64,000 bases of DNA from Anniella stebbinsi (Eukaryota; Chordata; Lepidosauria; Squamata; Anniellidae). Positions within the stretch are counted from its first letter, which is position 1, and each line of letters opens with the position of its first letter. Where the stretch lies: positions 182,287,654-182,351,653 of the forward strand of contig JARDYH010000001.1 in the NCBI GenBank assembly GCA_029215795.1, in the 5' to 3' direction. Of the stretch, positions 34,605-45,659 are shown piece by piece. The notes beneath the pieces are model-generated. The model searched no databases and was not told the origin of the DNA. It saw nothing but the letters and a program-made list of their open reading frames with translations. The translations under genes and the position numbers were made by a program.

Positions 34605-34705
34605 TTTTCATAGTTTCCAGACCCCTCAAAATCCTGGTTGCTCTTCTCTGGATCCGCTCCAACCTCCCAATGTTCTTCTTAAATTTGAGTTCTTCTTCAT
34701 AGTCT
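34345..34705 (-). mobile_element. CR1 LINE fragment, antisense, split by an L2 tail
   Basis: The minus strand reads the end of CR1 ORF2, the same part seen at 330-480: the gagcggatccagagaagagc, ctatgaagaagaactc and aagattaaggggagaactgg blocks. The continuity is broken at 34533-34607 by a minimal L2 3' end. Confidence 0.72.
34533..34607 (+). mobile_element. Minimal L2 3' tail insertion (about 35 bp plus AAT repeat)
   Basis: agcttcggctatggggcggt then atataagtgtaataa and (taa)n. It sits between two adjoining parts of a CR1 copy, with agctctttcaacc on one side and tttttcatagtttccag on the other, so it is a genuine, extremely 5'-truncated insertion. Confidence 0.75.
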
Positions 34706-34719
34706 CTGTGCGTCACACA

Positions 34720-37024
34720 TATGGACTCAATTCAGGACACATCTATAGCTGAGGAGAGTTTTGGTAGGAACCCCCCCACCATCCACTGCGCATGTCCTAA
34801 TGGGTTCCCATCTATCCACTTGTCTTTCAACTACCTAGCTGGTCACCTCTTTGGGAGCTTTGGTATGTTAGAGAACAGGGTTTTTTTCAAAGTTAATGAG
34901 GTGTTTCTTTTTCTAGTTGGTATTTTTCTCTCTCTTTCCTCTTGTTCATCTTTTTTTTAAAAAATGCGTAATTTTTTCCTGTTTGCTGGAATCACCACAA
35001 GGCCCTGTTCTGAACATGTGTGCAGTGTGGCAGCAAACTTCCATCCATGAGTGGGCACTCTCTTTGTCTTCTGTGCCTTGGGGAAGCACATATAATAGAA
35101 ACCTACCAACACTGCATGAGTTTCACTAAACAAAAGAAGCGGAACAGGTCTGACCTCTTGAAGGCAATTCCTTGGCAGAAGGCAGTGGAGGCAGTGGATT
35201 CCACGAAATCCGTGGTCTCAAAACGGTTGCCTCTCCTACTTGAATGGAGACTCAGCTGTCTTCCCCAGAGTGTCAGCTGTTCTCCACCCTAACCACAGGT
35301 AGGACAGATCCACCAAGGCTGGGGAAATCTTTGACTATTTCGGCCACTATGAAAATCTCCACAAAGGAGTCCTCAGAAATTCACAAAAAGAAAAAAAAAC
35401 CTTCTAAGGATTTGTAAAGGGAAGGTTCTGCCCCTAAGAGACCACATAAGGCTGCAAAAGATGCCTCCACCTCTAAAAGGGTACAGGATATAGTGGAAGA
35501 AGTGATCCCACCACCACCTCCTCTCCTGGATTCACCTATTGCCCCCAGACCATCCTCAGTAGTGAGGTTGGTACTGGCTCATACATCATTAACTTCAGAG
35601 GGAGAGATTAGGGATGCCTCTTTGCCAAGGCCAATCTGCTCGCTGGTACATCGATCACCACCTTCGATGGCAATGCTGAACGACCGTCGATGTCACGGGG
35701 CTTCCCTGGATTCCTTCCATTCAGGTCATTCCGCCTTCTCTGGGATGGAGCGTTATGATCAAAGTCCATACATGAGACTTCACCCACCTGCTCAGGATTG
35801 GGAGAGATACCCTGTCCAAACTCTACCCCTTAGATGCTCATACCAATATGATGATTGGCGTGACCTACGGGACGGTGACTCTTACCATCACAGATCCTGG
35901 TACCTGTGGGTGACCTCGCCACAATATTGTGCAGCCCAGATTCTATCATTGTGGAGTCGTCACAAGGTAAATCCCCAAAGATCCACACCTCACTGGTGGA
36001 CAAGGAGGGCTAGTGTCTAGATCCCGTGGCCAGGAGAATCTATTCTTCAGCAGCATTGAGCTTATGAGTGGCAGATCACCAAGCCACTATGGCGAGATAT
36101 CAATTATTTCTTTGGGAGGAGATTGGTTCTCTCTACGATCATTTGTATGAAGGTTAATGAGAGCTCACCCAACTTTTTCAAATATAAACCATAAAACTGT
36201 TGTGGCAGCAGATTAACAGCACTCGTCAGGTTGACTGACGTGAAAGCTATGGTGGGGGCAGTAGCCCTCCGTCGACATGCATGGCTCCGATCAGCTGGTT
36301 TTGATTGGGAAGGTCTCTTCAATGCCAAGACAGATGAGGCCATGGATGTCATTCAAAGGGCTAAAACCACAGCAAGGAAGATGAGCCTCAGTCAACAGCA
36401 ACCTTCCACTTCACATAAGCTTAGACAATGGTTCCATCAACAACCATATTTTACACCATATTTGGATTGAGGAAATCGCCCTCAGAATTTTCAACATCCT
36501 AAAAGGCATCCTCTGCCAGATTCCAACAGTCTTGTTCAAAGTTGGATAGTGGATCCAAGCATCAGCTTTGACTTTCTCCAAGTCTCTGCCCAGGTCAAGT
36601 CTCCTCTCCCATTGTTCAGTTCTCGACTCTCCCAGTTTTTGAACAGTTGGACAGATTCCTGGGTCCTGTTGATGATGCAACGGGGTTATTTCATTGAGTT
36701 GGAAGTCCTTCCTCCCATTGGTACCATGAGAGTCTCCCAACTGTCAGAAGCACTCCACTCAGAGGTGAGGCTGCTCTAGAAAAGGGAGCAATCGAATGAG
36801 TATATCTTTTGCAAATGAGAGACTTTTTTTCCTCCTGGTACTTCATGGTACCAAATAAGGATGGTGGGCTTCGACCGATATTAGTCCTCAGAAACCTGAA
36901 CAAATTCATCAAATGTAGCAAGTTCCAAATGACCACACTGGCCAATATCTTGCTGTTTCTCCGATTGGGTGGGAGTCTGGTTTGCAGCAGTCAACTTAAA
37001 AGATGCCTACTGCCATATCACCAT
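34720..37024 (+). mobile_element. DIRS-like retrotransposon relic (gag and start of reverse transcriptase)
   Basis: Frames in order: a cysteine/histidine-rich start near 35020 (CGSKLPSMSGHSLCLLCLGE, then HCMSFTKQKKRNR), a Pro-rich middle (35493-36020), then VALRRHAWLRSAGFDWEGLF and KTDEAMDVIQRAKTTARK (36231-36420), and a reverse transcriptase start KDGGLRPILVLRNLNKF (36850). These match DIRS order and wording as I know it. No tyrosine recombinase or inverted terminal repeat is seen. The right side is cut off by an antisense L1 whose poly-A end begins near 37025. Many stops and frameshifts. Confidence 0.68.
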
Positions 37025-37841
37025 ACATCCGTTTTTAATTTTTTATTTTTATTTTCTCCAAACACTAACAAGTAATTATAGCAAATACAGTCACACACAT
37101 ACATCATCAATACATCTGTAGTTAACACAATTAGAATATTGTATCTATTATTAATTGGTCCATTTCTATATCACATTAAAATCTGCTAGTCCCAAACTCC
37201 TGCTGATTAATTGGAGGCCCATCTTCTGTATTCAATTCTGAACAAAACATTAAGAATGGGTTCTAAATTACTACACAAATATCCTCCTTTATTTCCCCTC
37301 TAGCCATACAGAAATGGCTTGTTAATTTATCCACCAGCATGACCGGCCATATTCTATCAAGGTATTTCTGGAATGAAAGTCTTTTGGCATTTTCCCAAAT
37401 TCTAGTGATCTCAGTTCTCGCAGCTCCTACAAGCACCACCAAGACACAGTCCCTCATTCTCTCCAGTAAACAATGAGAATAGTAATAAGAGTTTCATTGG
37501 AATTACCCTTTGTCCAGTTACATTACTCAGCCACTCTATTTCTTCCTTCCATAATAGTCTGACCTTTGGACAGAAGATCCACATATGTTCCAGTTTTCCC
37601 CTTAAACCACAATTTCTCCAACACATGTCCAATAACACATCGATTTTATGTAACTTCTTTGGGATACAAATGCCATTTATGGATTGTTTTTAATACCATT
37701 TCTTTAGACCTGACTGATACAGACTTATAGGGCTGTGAAGACCATATTCTTGACCATGATTCTTCTGATTTACTAATCTTTACATTCGTTTACCAAGTCA
37801 TCTTGGCTCCCATATAACTACCATATTCAAACTCTTCAGTA
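37025..37841 (-). mobile_element. L1 LINE, antisense, 3' portion of a split element
   Basis: The poly-A end on the minus strand is at 37025-37050. ORF2 C-terminal words are LVDKLTSHFCMARGEIKED, the motif CWRNCGLRGKLEHMWIFC and, near 37690, KTIHKWHLYPKEV. The element continues on the far side of the inserted L1 at 43344. The copy of the duplication aaactcttcagta is at 37829-37841. Confidence 0.8.
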
Positions 37842-38199
37842 TGGGGGGGGGAGGGGGCTGGACTTCCGGTCATGGAGTGAGCGGCAGAATCAGGAACCTC
37901 TCGATTGGAAAAAAATTAAAGAAAGAATATCCCTGTTTAAACTAAAGATTTCGTGAGTACAAAGCAATTGGCTTGTTTGGGAAATCTTCCCGTACACGCT
38001 TTTATTTATGACTTGTGGTTTTGCTGAGAGATAACGGGACTAAAAGATTCCGGACAAATTTCTGGGCTGGATGCCAAATGTTTGGAGAAGGAAAGAAAGT
38101 TAAAAAAAAATACATTACCAGCTTGGACAAGAAATAGCAATCAGCGCCCATCAGACAGGACTGTAAGCCATTTAAATAGAGTTGAATCTGAAGAACTAA

Positions 38200-39145
38200 T
38201 TATGTCTGGAAAAAATTCAAAGGGAGCTGTGCCGAAAGAATCACAGCTAACCGGAAATGGCAACCATGAACTGGGGAAAACAACCTATCCAAAGACTAGC
38301 TCTGTTGCTAAGGGAAAGCAGGAAAAAAAGCAGAAAAAGAGCAATCCCTCCCCCCCCCCCGAGAGAGATAACTTCAGAAGAAATGTTGGCATGTTTCCAG
38401 AAGATGATTATACAAAATAACGAGACTTTAAAAAAATCAAATTGTTAAAGATGTCATGTCAGAGTTCAACAAATCTATCTCTGAAGTTAAAAAGGGGATG
38501 GAAGTTATGAAAGAACAATTTAAAGAAATAGAAGAAGCAATTACAGAAAACAAGGAGAAAATACAGGCACAAAATATTAAGTATGAACAACTGGAAGAGA
38601 AGCTGATTAACATTCAAGACTGCGAGTGAAGGGCCAAAATACGTATTAAAGCCTTTCCTGAACAATTTGGAGAGAACCCTAAGATTCTAAGGGTTAAGAT
38701 TATGGATTGGCTGAAGACAGTGTTGCCAGACATTGAGTGGCAAGAAGAAGACATAGAACGAGTGCATAGAATCGGCTACAGGAGAGGAGGTCTAATTCCT
38801 AGAGACATTGTCTTGAGATTTGTGAGTTACTACAGAAAAGACCACTTGATGAGAGCAATAAGACAAGTGTTGGGCTAACTGATGTTTCAAGAAACGTCAA
38901 TACAGGTCTTTAAAGATCTTTGCCCACAAACAATTTCTTGGAGAAGGAGCGTTAAGTTGTGCACCACGGTCCTGAAAAAGAATGGAATAACTTACAGTTC
39001 GGGCTATCCTGTATTTCTGAAATTTTCATATGGAAGAAAATATTATAAAACAACATCACTGGAGCAAGGGATGGCGCTGCTGGGAGAGCTGGGATTTCAG
39101 GGGAAGGATTGCCAGGAAGGACATGAAGAAGAGGAAGGAGCTGCT
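38200..39145 (+). pseudogene. L1 ORF1 relic
   Basis: Starts MSGKNSKGAVPKESQ, rich in Lys, then a coiled coil (FNKSISEVKKGMEVMKEQF, EAITENKEKIQ). A stop follows where the RNA-binding domain begins (AKIRIKAFPEQFGENPK). The C-terminal domain shows IERVHRIGYRRGG and VFKDLCPQTISWRRSV. ORF1 proteins bind L1 RNA as trimers. This copy has at least three stops or frameshifts. Confidence 0.8.
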
Positions 39146-39457
39146 GGAAGGGAAAAAACCTCACGAGAAGGACATATAGAACTATATAGTTGTTAAAAAT
39201 TATAATATTATTATAATAATAGTAAATAGTATTAAAATAAGGGAGGGAAGATTAGATAATCGGGAGGAATGGATCTGTTGCTGCTTGGGGACTGAAGGGA
39301 CTGCCTCCCCCTCAAGGGTTTATTTAAAACATGGTTGGGGCTTGCTCCAAGAAGAAGAGGGGGGAAGGAGAATTGTTTATGTGTAGGGGTGGTGGGTGGG
39401 AATTAAGGGTATTGTTTGTTGCACATTATGGGTCCAATAAATTGAAATATCAAAACT

Positions 39458-42400
39458 ATGGATAATAATTTAAGGGTTTCAACTTTGAATGTTAAAGGGT
39501 TAGGATCTGTTATCAAAAGAAGAAGGGTGGAAGCATTGTTGAATAGAGATAAAGCAGATATAATATTCCTTCAAGAAACACATCAAGCAAAAGATGGGGT
39601 TAATGAGCTTAGATTGCGATGGTCAGCTATTTATGAAAAGGCTTATGGTACCTCTAAAGCAAGAGGAGTGGCAATTATTATATCACAGAAATGTGGATTC
39701 AACATAACAAGGGTGAAAAAGTTGATATGGGTAGATATATAATATTACAGGGTGTGTTGGGAGAAGAAGAGTATACACTGATTAATATATATGCACCAAA
39801 TGTAAATCAAATGGAATTTTACACTAAAGTGTTTAAAGAAATGGAAGATATTGGGAAAGGCCACATTGTAATGGCAGGAGATTTAAATATGGTACTAGAT
39901 AAGCAAATAGATAAATTTAACCCCAAGAAAAACAAAATAACATTAGAGGTTTAAATAAAATTATGAAAAGGAAAGTTATGGGATGTGTGGAGAGGGATGA
40001 AAGGAGAAGAAAGGAAATTTACATTTTATTCAGCAAAATATAAGAGTTATTCTAGAATAAATTATATGCGTTAGTGAGTATAGATATTAAAGTCAAGAAG
40101 GATTATAGGGATATTAAAGTCAAGAAGGATTATAGGGAAGCTAAAAGTCAAGAAGGATTATAGGGAAGCTAAAAGATGGAAATTAAACACAAAAATTCTC
40201 AATTATAAACATAATTGAAAAAATGGTCAAAGAGATGCAAAGTATCTGGGAAATCAATGAGAGGGGGCAATGTAGTCAAGCTATATTATGGGATACAATG
40301 AAAGCAATAGCAAGAGGGATTTGTATCAGAGAAACATGTACTTTGAAAAGAATACAAGAAAAATGTAGGGAAAAATTAGAGGAAGAAATTAGAGAGTTGG
40401 AAATGGAATTTATAGTAGATAGAGATAAATGAATGTTTGCAAGACTACAAGCAAAAAAAAAAGTGGGAATTGGAGAAGATGATTTGGAGAAAGCCCAGAG
40501 AAATTTGTTGTATTTGAAAAGACAGTCTTTTGAATATATTAATAAGAATTCAAAAATGCTGGCCAGATCCGTGCAATTAAAAAAGGCGAGAAATGTAATA
40601 GGAGCAATCAAAGATAAATCAGGGAAAAGCTGTAATTTAATGAAGGATAAATTAAAAATATTTCAAGAGTTTTATCAAAAACTGTATTCTGCAGGAAATA
40701 GCCCTCAGGGGAAGATTGAAGAATGTGTGGAGAAATATTGGAAAATTAGGTTAAAAGAGACTGATAGAGAGTTAATGGAGCAATTGGTGTCGGAAGAAGA
40801 AATAGAAGGTATTATTGACCAATTAAAAGGGGGGAAATCCCCAGGATTGGATGGGTTGGCATTCAAAAATTATTAATACCTAAATTGAGATTATTATATA
40901 ATAAAATATTAGAAGGGAGGGATCCCACCATCATGGGAGCAATCCCTGATTGTATTAATTCCAAAACCGAACAAAGATTTATCAGATAAATCTATATCTA
41001 GATTTATCAGATATAGACCCACTTCCCTAGTAAACCAAGATGCAAAAATTTTGACAGCAATAATGGCAAAAAGAATGAACAGTTATATATATAAATATAT
41101 TAAAAGGGATCAATGTGGAGTTATAGCCAGGAGACAGATGCCCAATTTAATAGAAAGAGTGTTGAATATACTAAATATAATTTAAAAAATAATTTGAAAG
41201 CAGGATTGATGGCTTTAGATATTTTTAAGGCCTTTGATTGCGTGGAATGGCCAGTTTTAAGAACAATATTAAAAACAATAGGATTTGGAACACAATTTAA
41301 GAGATTGATAAACTATTTGTACTCACGAAACAATGCAATTGTTATGGTTAATGATGGAATAACAGAGCAGATTTCTTTAACTCAAGGTACTAGGCAAGGA
41401 TGTCCTCTTTCCCCGATATTGTTTGTTATAGTTATTGAAATGCTAGCTAACGTAATCAGAGATGATTAAAGTATTATAGGGATAGGGAATAGGGAAAAAA
41501 TCAAAATAAATGTTTGCAGATGATACCCTATTAACTATTGAGAACCCAATAGAAAACATGGAGAAAATTAGAGCACATCTTAAGGAGTTTGCAGAAATGA
41601 CAGGATTACAGATAAATTGGGACAAATCCGAGTTGATGTTATTTAATTATAAAAAAGAGGAGGAGCAAGGTTTGAGTAATAAGAAAAATAACATTAAGGT
41701 TAGGAATTTAATTAAATATTTAGAAATAAATATTACAAGAAATTTAGAAAATGTAGAAGAGGAACATTATGTTAAATTAAAGATGTTGGTCTAGAAAAAA
41801 ATAGAGGAGTATAGAAAGATCAAACTTTCGTAGTTTGGAAGAATAGTGATTATTAAAATGAAGATTCTGCCCAAGGTAAATTTTCTATTTAGAATTCTAC
41901 CAGTTAAAGTGTCGGAAATAGAAGTGAAGAGTTGGCAAGTTATGATAAATAATTTCTGCAATGGGGATAAGAAAGCAAGAATAAATAAGGAGAAATGGTA
42001 TAAATCTCAAAAACAAGGAGGTTTGGGTCTCCCTAATTTAAAGTTATATTATATAGCTAACCAATTAAGATATATAGTAGACAGTAGGGCAAGAGTGAGT
42101 GAACTAACTTGGTTAGAGCTAGATAGATTAGAGATAGATTTGAGATTAGGATTTTTTTTTTATTAAACCACCTAGGAAATCGTTATAAAGACTTGAAAAT
42201 CCACTTTTAAATATTTTAGAGATTTGGGTAAAATATAAAAAGAAATTATCACCAGATATCTCCCCTTTGACCCCAGTGGTGTTGATGGAAAATTTTTCAG
42301 TAAACTTGAAAAAAGAAATAGAAATGGTATTGAGAAATCAGAATGTTATAAAAATAAAAGATTGGGTGGAAAGGATGATGAGTAAAGAAAAAATAGAAGT

Positions 42401-43227
42401 GTTGAAGGGGGAAAAGATATTTTGGTTTAAATGTAAACAATTAGACCAATGGATGCAAAACTGGTTAAAGAAAAATAAAGAATGTAGAGATCTTACAAGA
42501 TTTGAAAAGATCATTATAAAGAGAACAGAAGAGGGGGAAAATAAAATAATAAAAGGTATGACAAGTGAAATTTATAAAATGTTAATAGAAGCTGAAGAAG
42601 GATTATGATAAAACTAAACAAATAAGTAATTAAAGCTGGGAGAAGATATGGGACCTGCGTATTTTAAAAACCATGTTGGTAAAGATAAAAGAGAATTATT
42701 ACAAGTTAGTTTGGAGGTGGTATTTAACTCCAGTAAGATTAAACCAGATTGATAAGAAATATTCGAAGTTATGCTAGAGAGGCTGCCAGGAAACAGGCAC
42801 CTATATTCATATGTGGTGGACTTGTGAAGATGTGCAAAAATTTTGGCAAAATATATTTAAAGAGATAAATGAAATAACTGGTTTAAATTTAGAGGTATGT
42901 CCCAGGGTAGCTTTATTATCAATTTATAAAAAAAGTCAGGGGACTCAAAATGTAAGAGATTTAATTACAAACTTAATGACAGCAGCAAGATTACTGATAG
43001 CTAGGAAATGGAAAGTACAAGGTAATTACCAAATGACAGAATGGTATAAAGAAGTATGGGCTATTGCAATTAATTATAAGTTAACTAATAGTATTAAGGT
43101 TAAAAAGGGTTTAATGAAGATAAATGGTTTTGAAGATGTTTGGGGACTATTTGTAGATTTTGTATTAAAAAAGGGGAAAGGATGTACACCCATGCAGGAC
43201 GCATTACAGTTTTGGAAGGATGTATAA
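39458..43227 (+). pseudogene. L1 ORF2 relic
   Basis: The endonuclease start reads DNNLRVSTLNVKGLGSVIK with IIFLQETHQAKDG. Later pieces show VMAGDLNMVLD, GGKSPGLDGLAFKNY, reverse transcriptase ALDIFKAFDCVEWPVL, GTRQGCPLSPILFVIVIEM, the catalytic MFADDTLLT and the C-terminal MWWTCEDVQKFWQNIFKEI. At least ten open pieces are needed. A 27-28 bp segment is present three times in tandem at 40083-40164. Confidence 0.83.
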
Positions 43228-43343
43228 TTAAGAAATAGATGGACCCATTGGTGTGGATGAGCGCGTATTAGTTATTGTAAGTCTTATTTTATTGTTGTAT
43301 GTATTAAAATTAATTTTAAAAATACTTATAAAAAAAAGTAAAA

Positions 43344-44232
43344 AAACTCTTCAGTACAATAGTTTTCAAATGTCGTAAGTGCTCTCATAGACCCTGACAT
43401 GTTCTACAAATGGGTTGCAGATTTATAAATTTGCATTAATTGAAACCAGCTAGCTCTTATTTGGACAGTTTTATCTTTTGTTTTATTAAAATTGGTTTTC
43501 CTCTTATAAATAAAGCTCTATGTTTATAAATCCCAATTTATTTCCATGACTTGTATTGCATGTATTTATCTTGAAAGTTAAAATTGGGTGTTCTAAAATG
43601 GGGCATAATGGGGACATGGGAGAGGCTACAAATTTCATATATTTATGCCATATTTGAACCAGTTCATTAATGAAAGAATTGTGCATTCTAACTTTATTTC
43701 TTGGGAGTTTTGGTAGATATAAATAAGAAGCAGGAAAATTAGTGTATTCAGTTACCTCTATCTGGATCCAATCGGGGACGTTATTCTCATTTATGAATTT
43801 AGCAACTTGGGCTATCTGAAAAGCTTCATAATATTTTATTAAGTTCGGTACTGCCACTCCTCCTTTTGCAGGAGATCTATGTTTTACACTACAAATCTTA
43901 AGATTTTATTATTCCCTGTGATAAACTTCATTTTTTGGGCGAAATTTTTATTTTTTGTTTAACATCCTTTTGAAACAAAAATAAAAAATTGGTAATATAT
44001 GAGCTTTTACTATTGTAAGACTACTTAATAGAGATAAATTTAAGTTAGTCCATATTTAAAAAAATTTCCTTTATAAACTTAAAAATATTATTGTAATTTC
44101 TCTAAACTAATTGATTAATATTTTTGTTAACCAAATTCCTAAACATTTAAAATTAAAGTAACAAAGATCTAAATTGGATATTCTTTTAATTTCCTTAATT
44201 TAGATTTTTTATAATTACTTTTAATCCCATAT
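43344..44232 (-). mobile_element. L1 LINE, antisense, 5'-side portion of the split element
   Basis: The minus strand reads ORF2 sequence after the catalytic core: a broken LGIWLTKNINQLV stretch, then an open piece (43857-43504) with AVPNLIKYYEAFQIAQVAKF and FINELVQIWHKYMKF. It runs up to the insertion point and continues at 37841. The element is 5'-truncated near 44232 where an L2 tail lies. Confidence 0.78.
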
Positions 44233-44600
44233 TTTACTTATTTATTAATTGCATTTCTATACTGCCCAATAGTTGAAGCTCTCTGGGTGGTTCATAAAAA
44301 TTAAAACCATAAAGTACAACTTAAAAGTATAAAACTTAAACCATAATATAAAACCAAAAAATAAAAGTGCAACCAGAATAAAACCAAGCAGCAATGCAGA
44401 GGTTTAAAATATAAATTTAAAACAGCAAAGTTAAAAGATCAGGATGGTAAAATGTTAAAATACTGGGAAAATAACAACAAAGTATAACAAAGGTGCCAGG
44501 CAAACCTCGCGAGGGAGCTCATTCCACACCTGGGGTGCCACAGCAGAAAAGGTCCTCCTCCTGGTAGCTGCTCACCTCACTGTCATTCAACAGTCCCAGA
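44233..44600 (-). mobile_element. L2 3' end, antisense
   Basis: Minus-strand end with gagagcttcaactattgggc and (AAAT)n at 44233-44250. It is preceded by the usual L2 3' UTR and a decayed C-terminus (the ggtgtggaatgagctccctc block encoding WNELP-like words). Confidence 0.75.
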
Positions 44601-44825
44601 TCAAATTAGTGAACTTCAGTTTGAAGTATCCTCTTCAGTGCAAAATGGTTTAACCCTTTCAGATTAGCAACTCCCACTTGACCAGAGAGACAAAGAGAAT
44701 TGCGTGGGCTGATTGAACAGGGCTTTTCTTATGTTCTTGTCAAACTGCTGAAATGTACAATCTTCATGTTCTTTCATTCAAATCCCTTCCTAACCTTAAA
44801 TTATTATGTGTATCTGGGTGTTTAG

Positions 44826-44906
44826 GTTCCTGAAAACACTTACAAACCTCCTAGACTGAAGCAGTACCTAGAAAGAATCAAACTGAAGAATCGTCAAAAA
44901 GCAGAG
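44826..44906 (+). CDS. CFAP99: CFAP99-like exon 6, with GC splice donor
   Basis: Acceptor gtttag flanks 81 bases, 27 codons reading VPENTYKPPRLKQYLERI to NRQKAE in phase 0. The donor is GAG followed by GCAAGT, the classic strong GC donor. The nearest GT, four bases further into the intron, would shift exon 7 into an early stop, so the GC donor is required by the reading frame. The intron that follows is only 272 bp. Confidence 0.72.
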
Positions 44907-45178
44907 GCAAGTTCAGTAGTATCTTTTTATAATCCATTTAGTTTGACTGAATGTTGTGGAGCAGGGAAGGAAAACTGGGATAGGGAAATGAAATGGAGTG
45001 CCGGAAATCCGAAAGGGGAGCACTCCACACTGCAACATTTTGTTACTGTTTCCACTTATACATAGCATTTATCCAGTTTATTTTTGAATAGTAGTCTTTA
45101 TTTTCTACATCCAAGAATGTTTTTAAAATTTCACTTCGGAAATGTATCATATTACTAAAATCATTCTTCTAATTTTAG

Positions 45179-45247
45179 GAACTACTACTAGAAGCAAACA
45201 TTAACCAGTTTAGTTGCGCAGCCCCAAAGCCTGATCGTAAAAGCCTT
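45179..45247 (+). CDS. CFAP99: CFAP99-like exon 7
   Basis: Acceptor aattttag and donor gtaagt flank 69 bases, 23 codons reading ELLLEANINQFSCAAPKPDR to KSL, phase 0 at both ends. Together with exon 6 it forms a continuous charged helix (KNRQKAE-ELLLEANINQF). A 15.9 kb transposon-filled intron follows. Confidence 0.72.
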
Positions 45248-45404
45248 GTAAGTGAAATGAATAATTAAACCAATACAGTAATGTGTGAATAAAAAATAAG
45301 TTGGTATCTAAAGTTATCCTTTAATTGACATTTCCTTGTTGTCATCATAATCTTGAATAGCAGTTACTTCATTGGAGCAACACAGCTGGTGTCGAATAAT
45401 GATG

Positions 45405-45505
45405 TGCAGCACAATCCTATGCATGGCTACTCAGATGTAACCCTCCACTGTGTTCAATAGGGCTTCTTCTCAAGAAAGTGCATAGGATTTTGTCCCCTTG
45501 AAATA
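45405..45505. repeat. Fragment of the palindromic dispersed repeat
   Basis: cacaatcctatgcatggcta, actcagatgtaaccctccac and gtgcataggattttgtcc match both ends of the repeat at 28933-29172. The middle is shortened. Confidence 0.6.
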
Positions 45506-45659
45506 TGAGCTGTGAGCTAAGAATGGATCCCTAATCCAGATCGCATTTCCACCACAAGCCACTGCATTCATCGCCTAGGCAAGACATTTTTCTCACAGCC
45601 GCAACCCCAACTCCTATCTGTAATATGGGCCTAACAATACTGGCATACCGTATTGGGTT

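Larger units (their letters stand above)
37842..43343 (+). mobile_element. L1 LINE inserted into another L1, near full length, decayed
   Basis: It carries a 5' leader with a g-run at 37843, an ORF1 relic (38190-39150), an ORF2 relic (39458-43227) and a terminal A-rich tail (43310-43343). aaactcttcagta flanks it at 37829-37841 and 43344-43356. It belongs to the same lineage as the better-preserved antisense L1 at 52974-58420. Frames are interrupted many times, so it is inactive. Confidence 0.87.
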
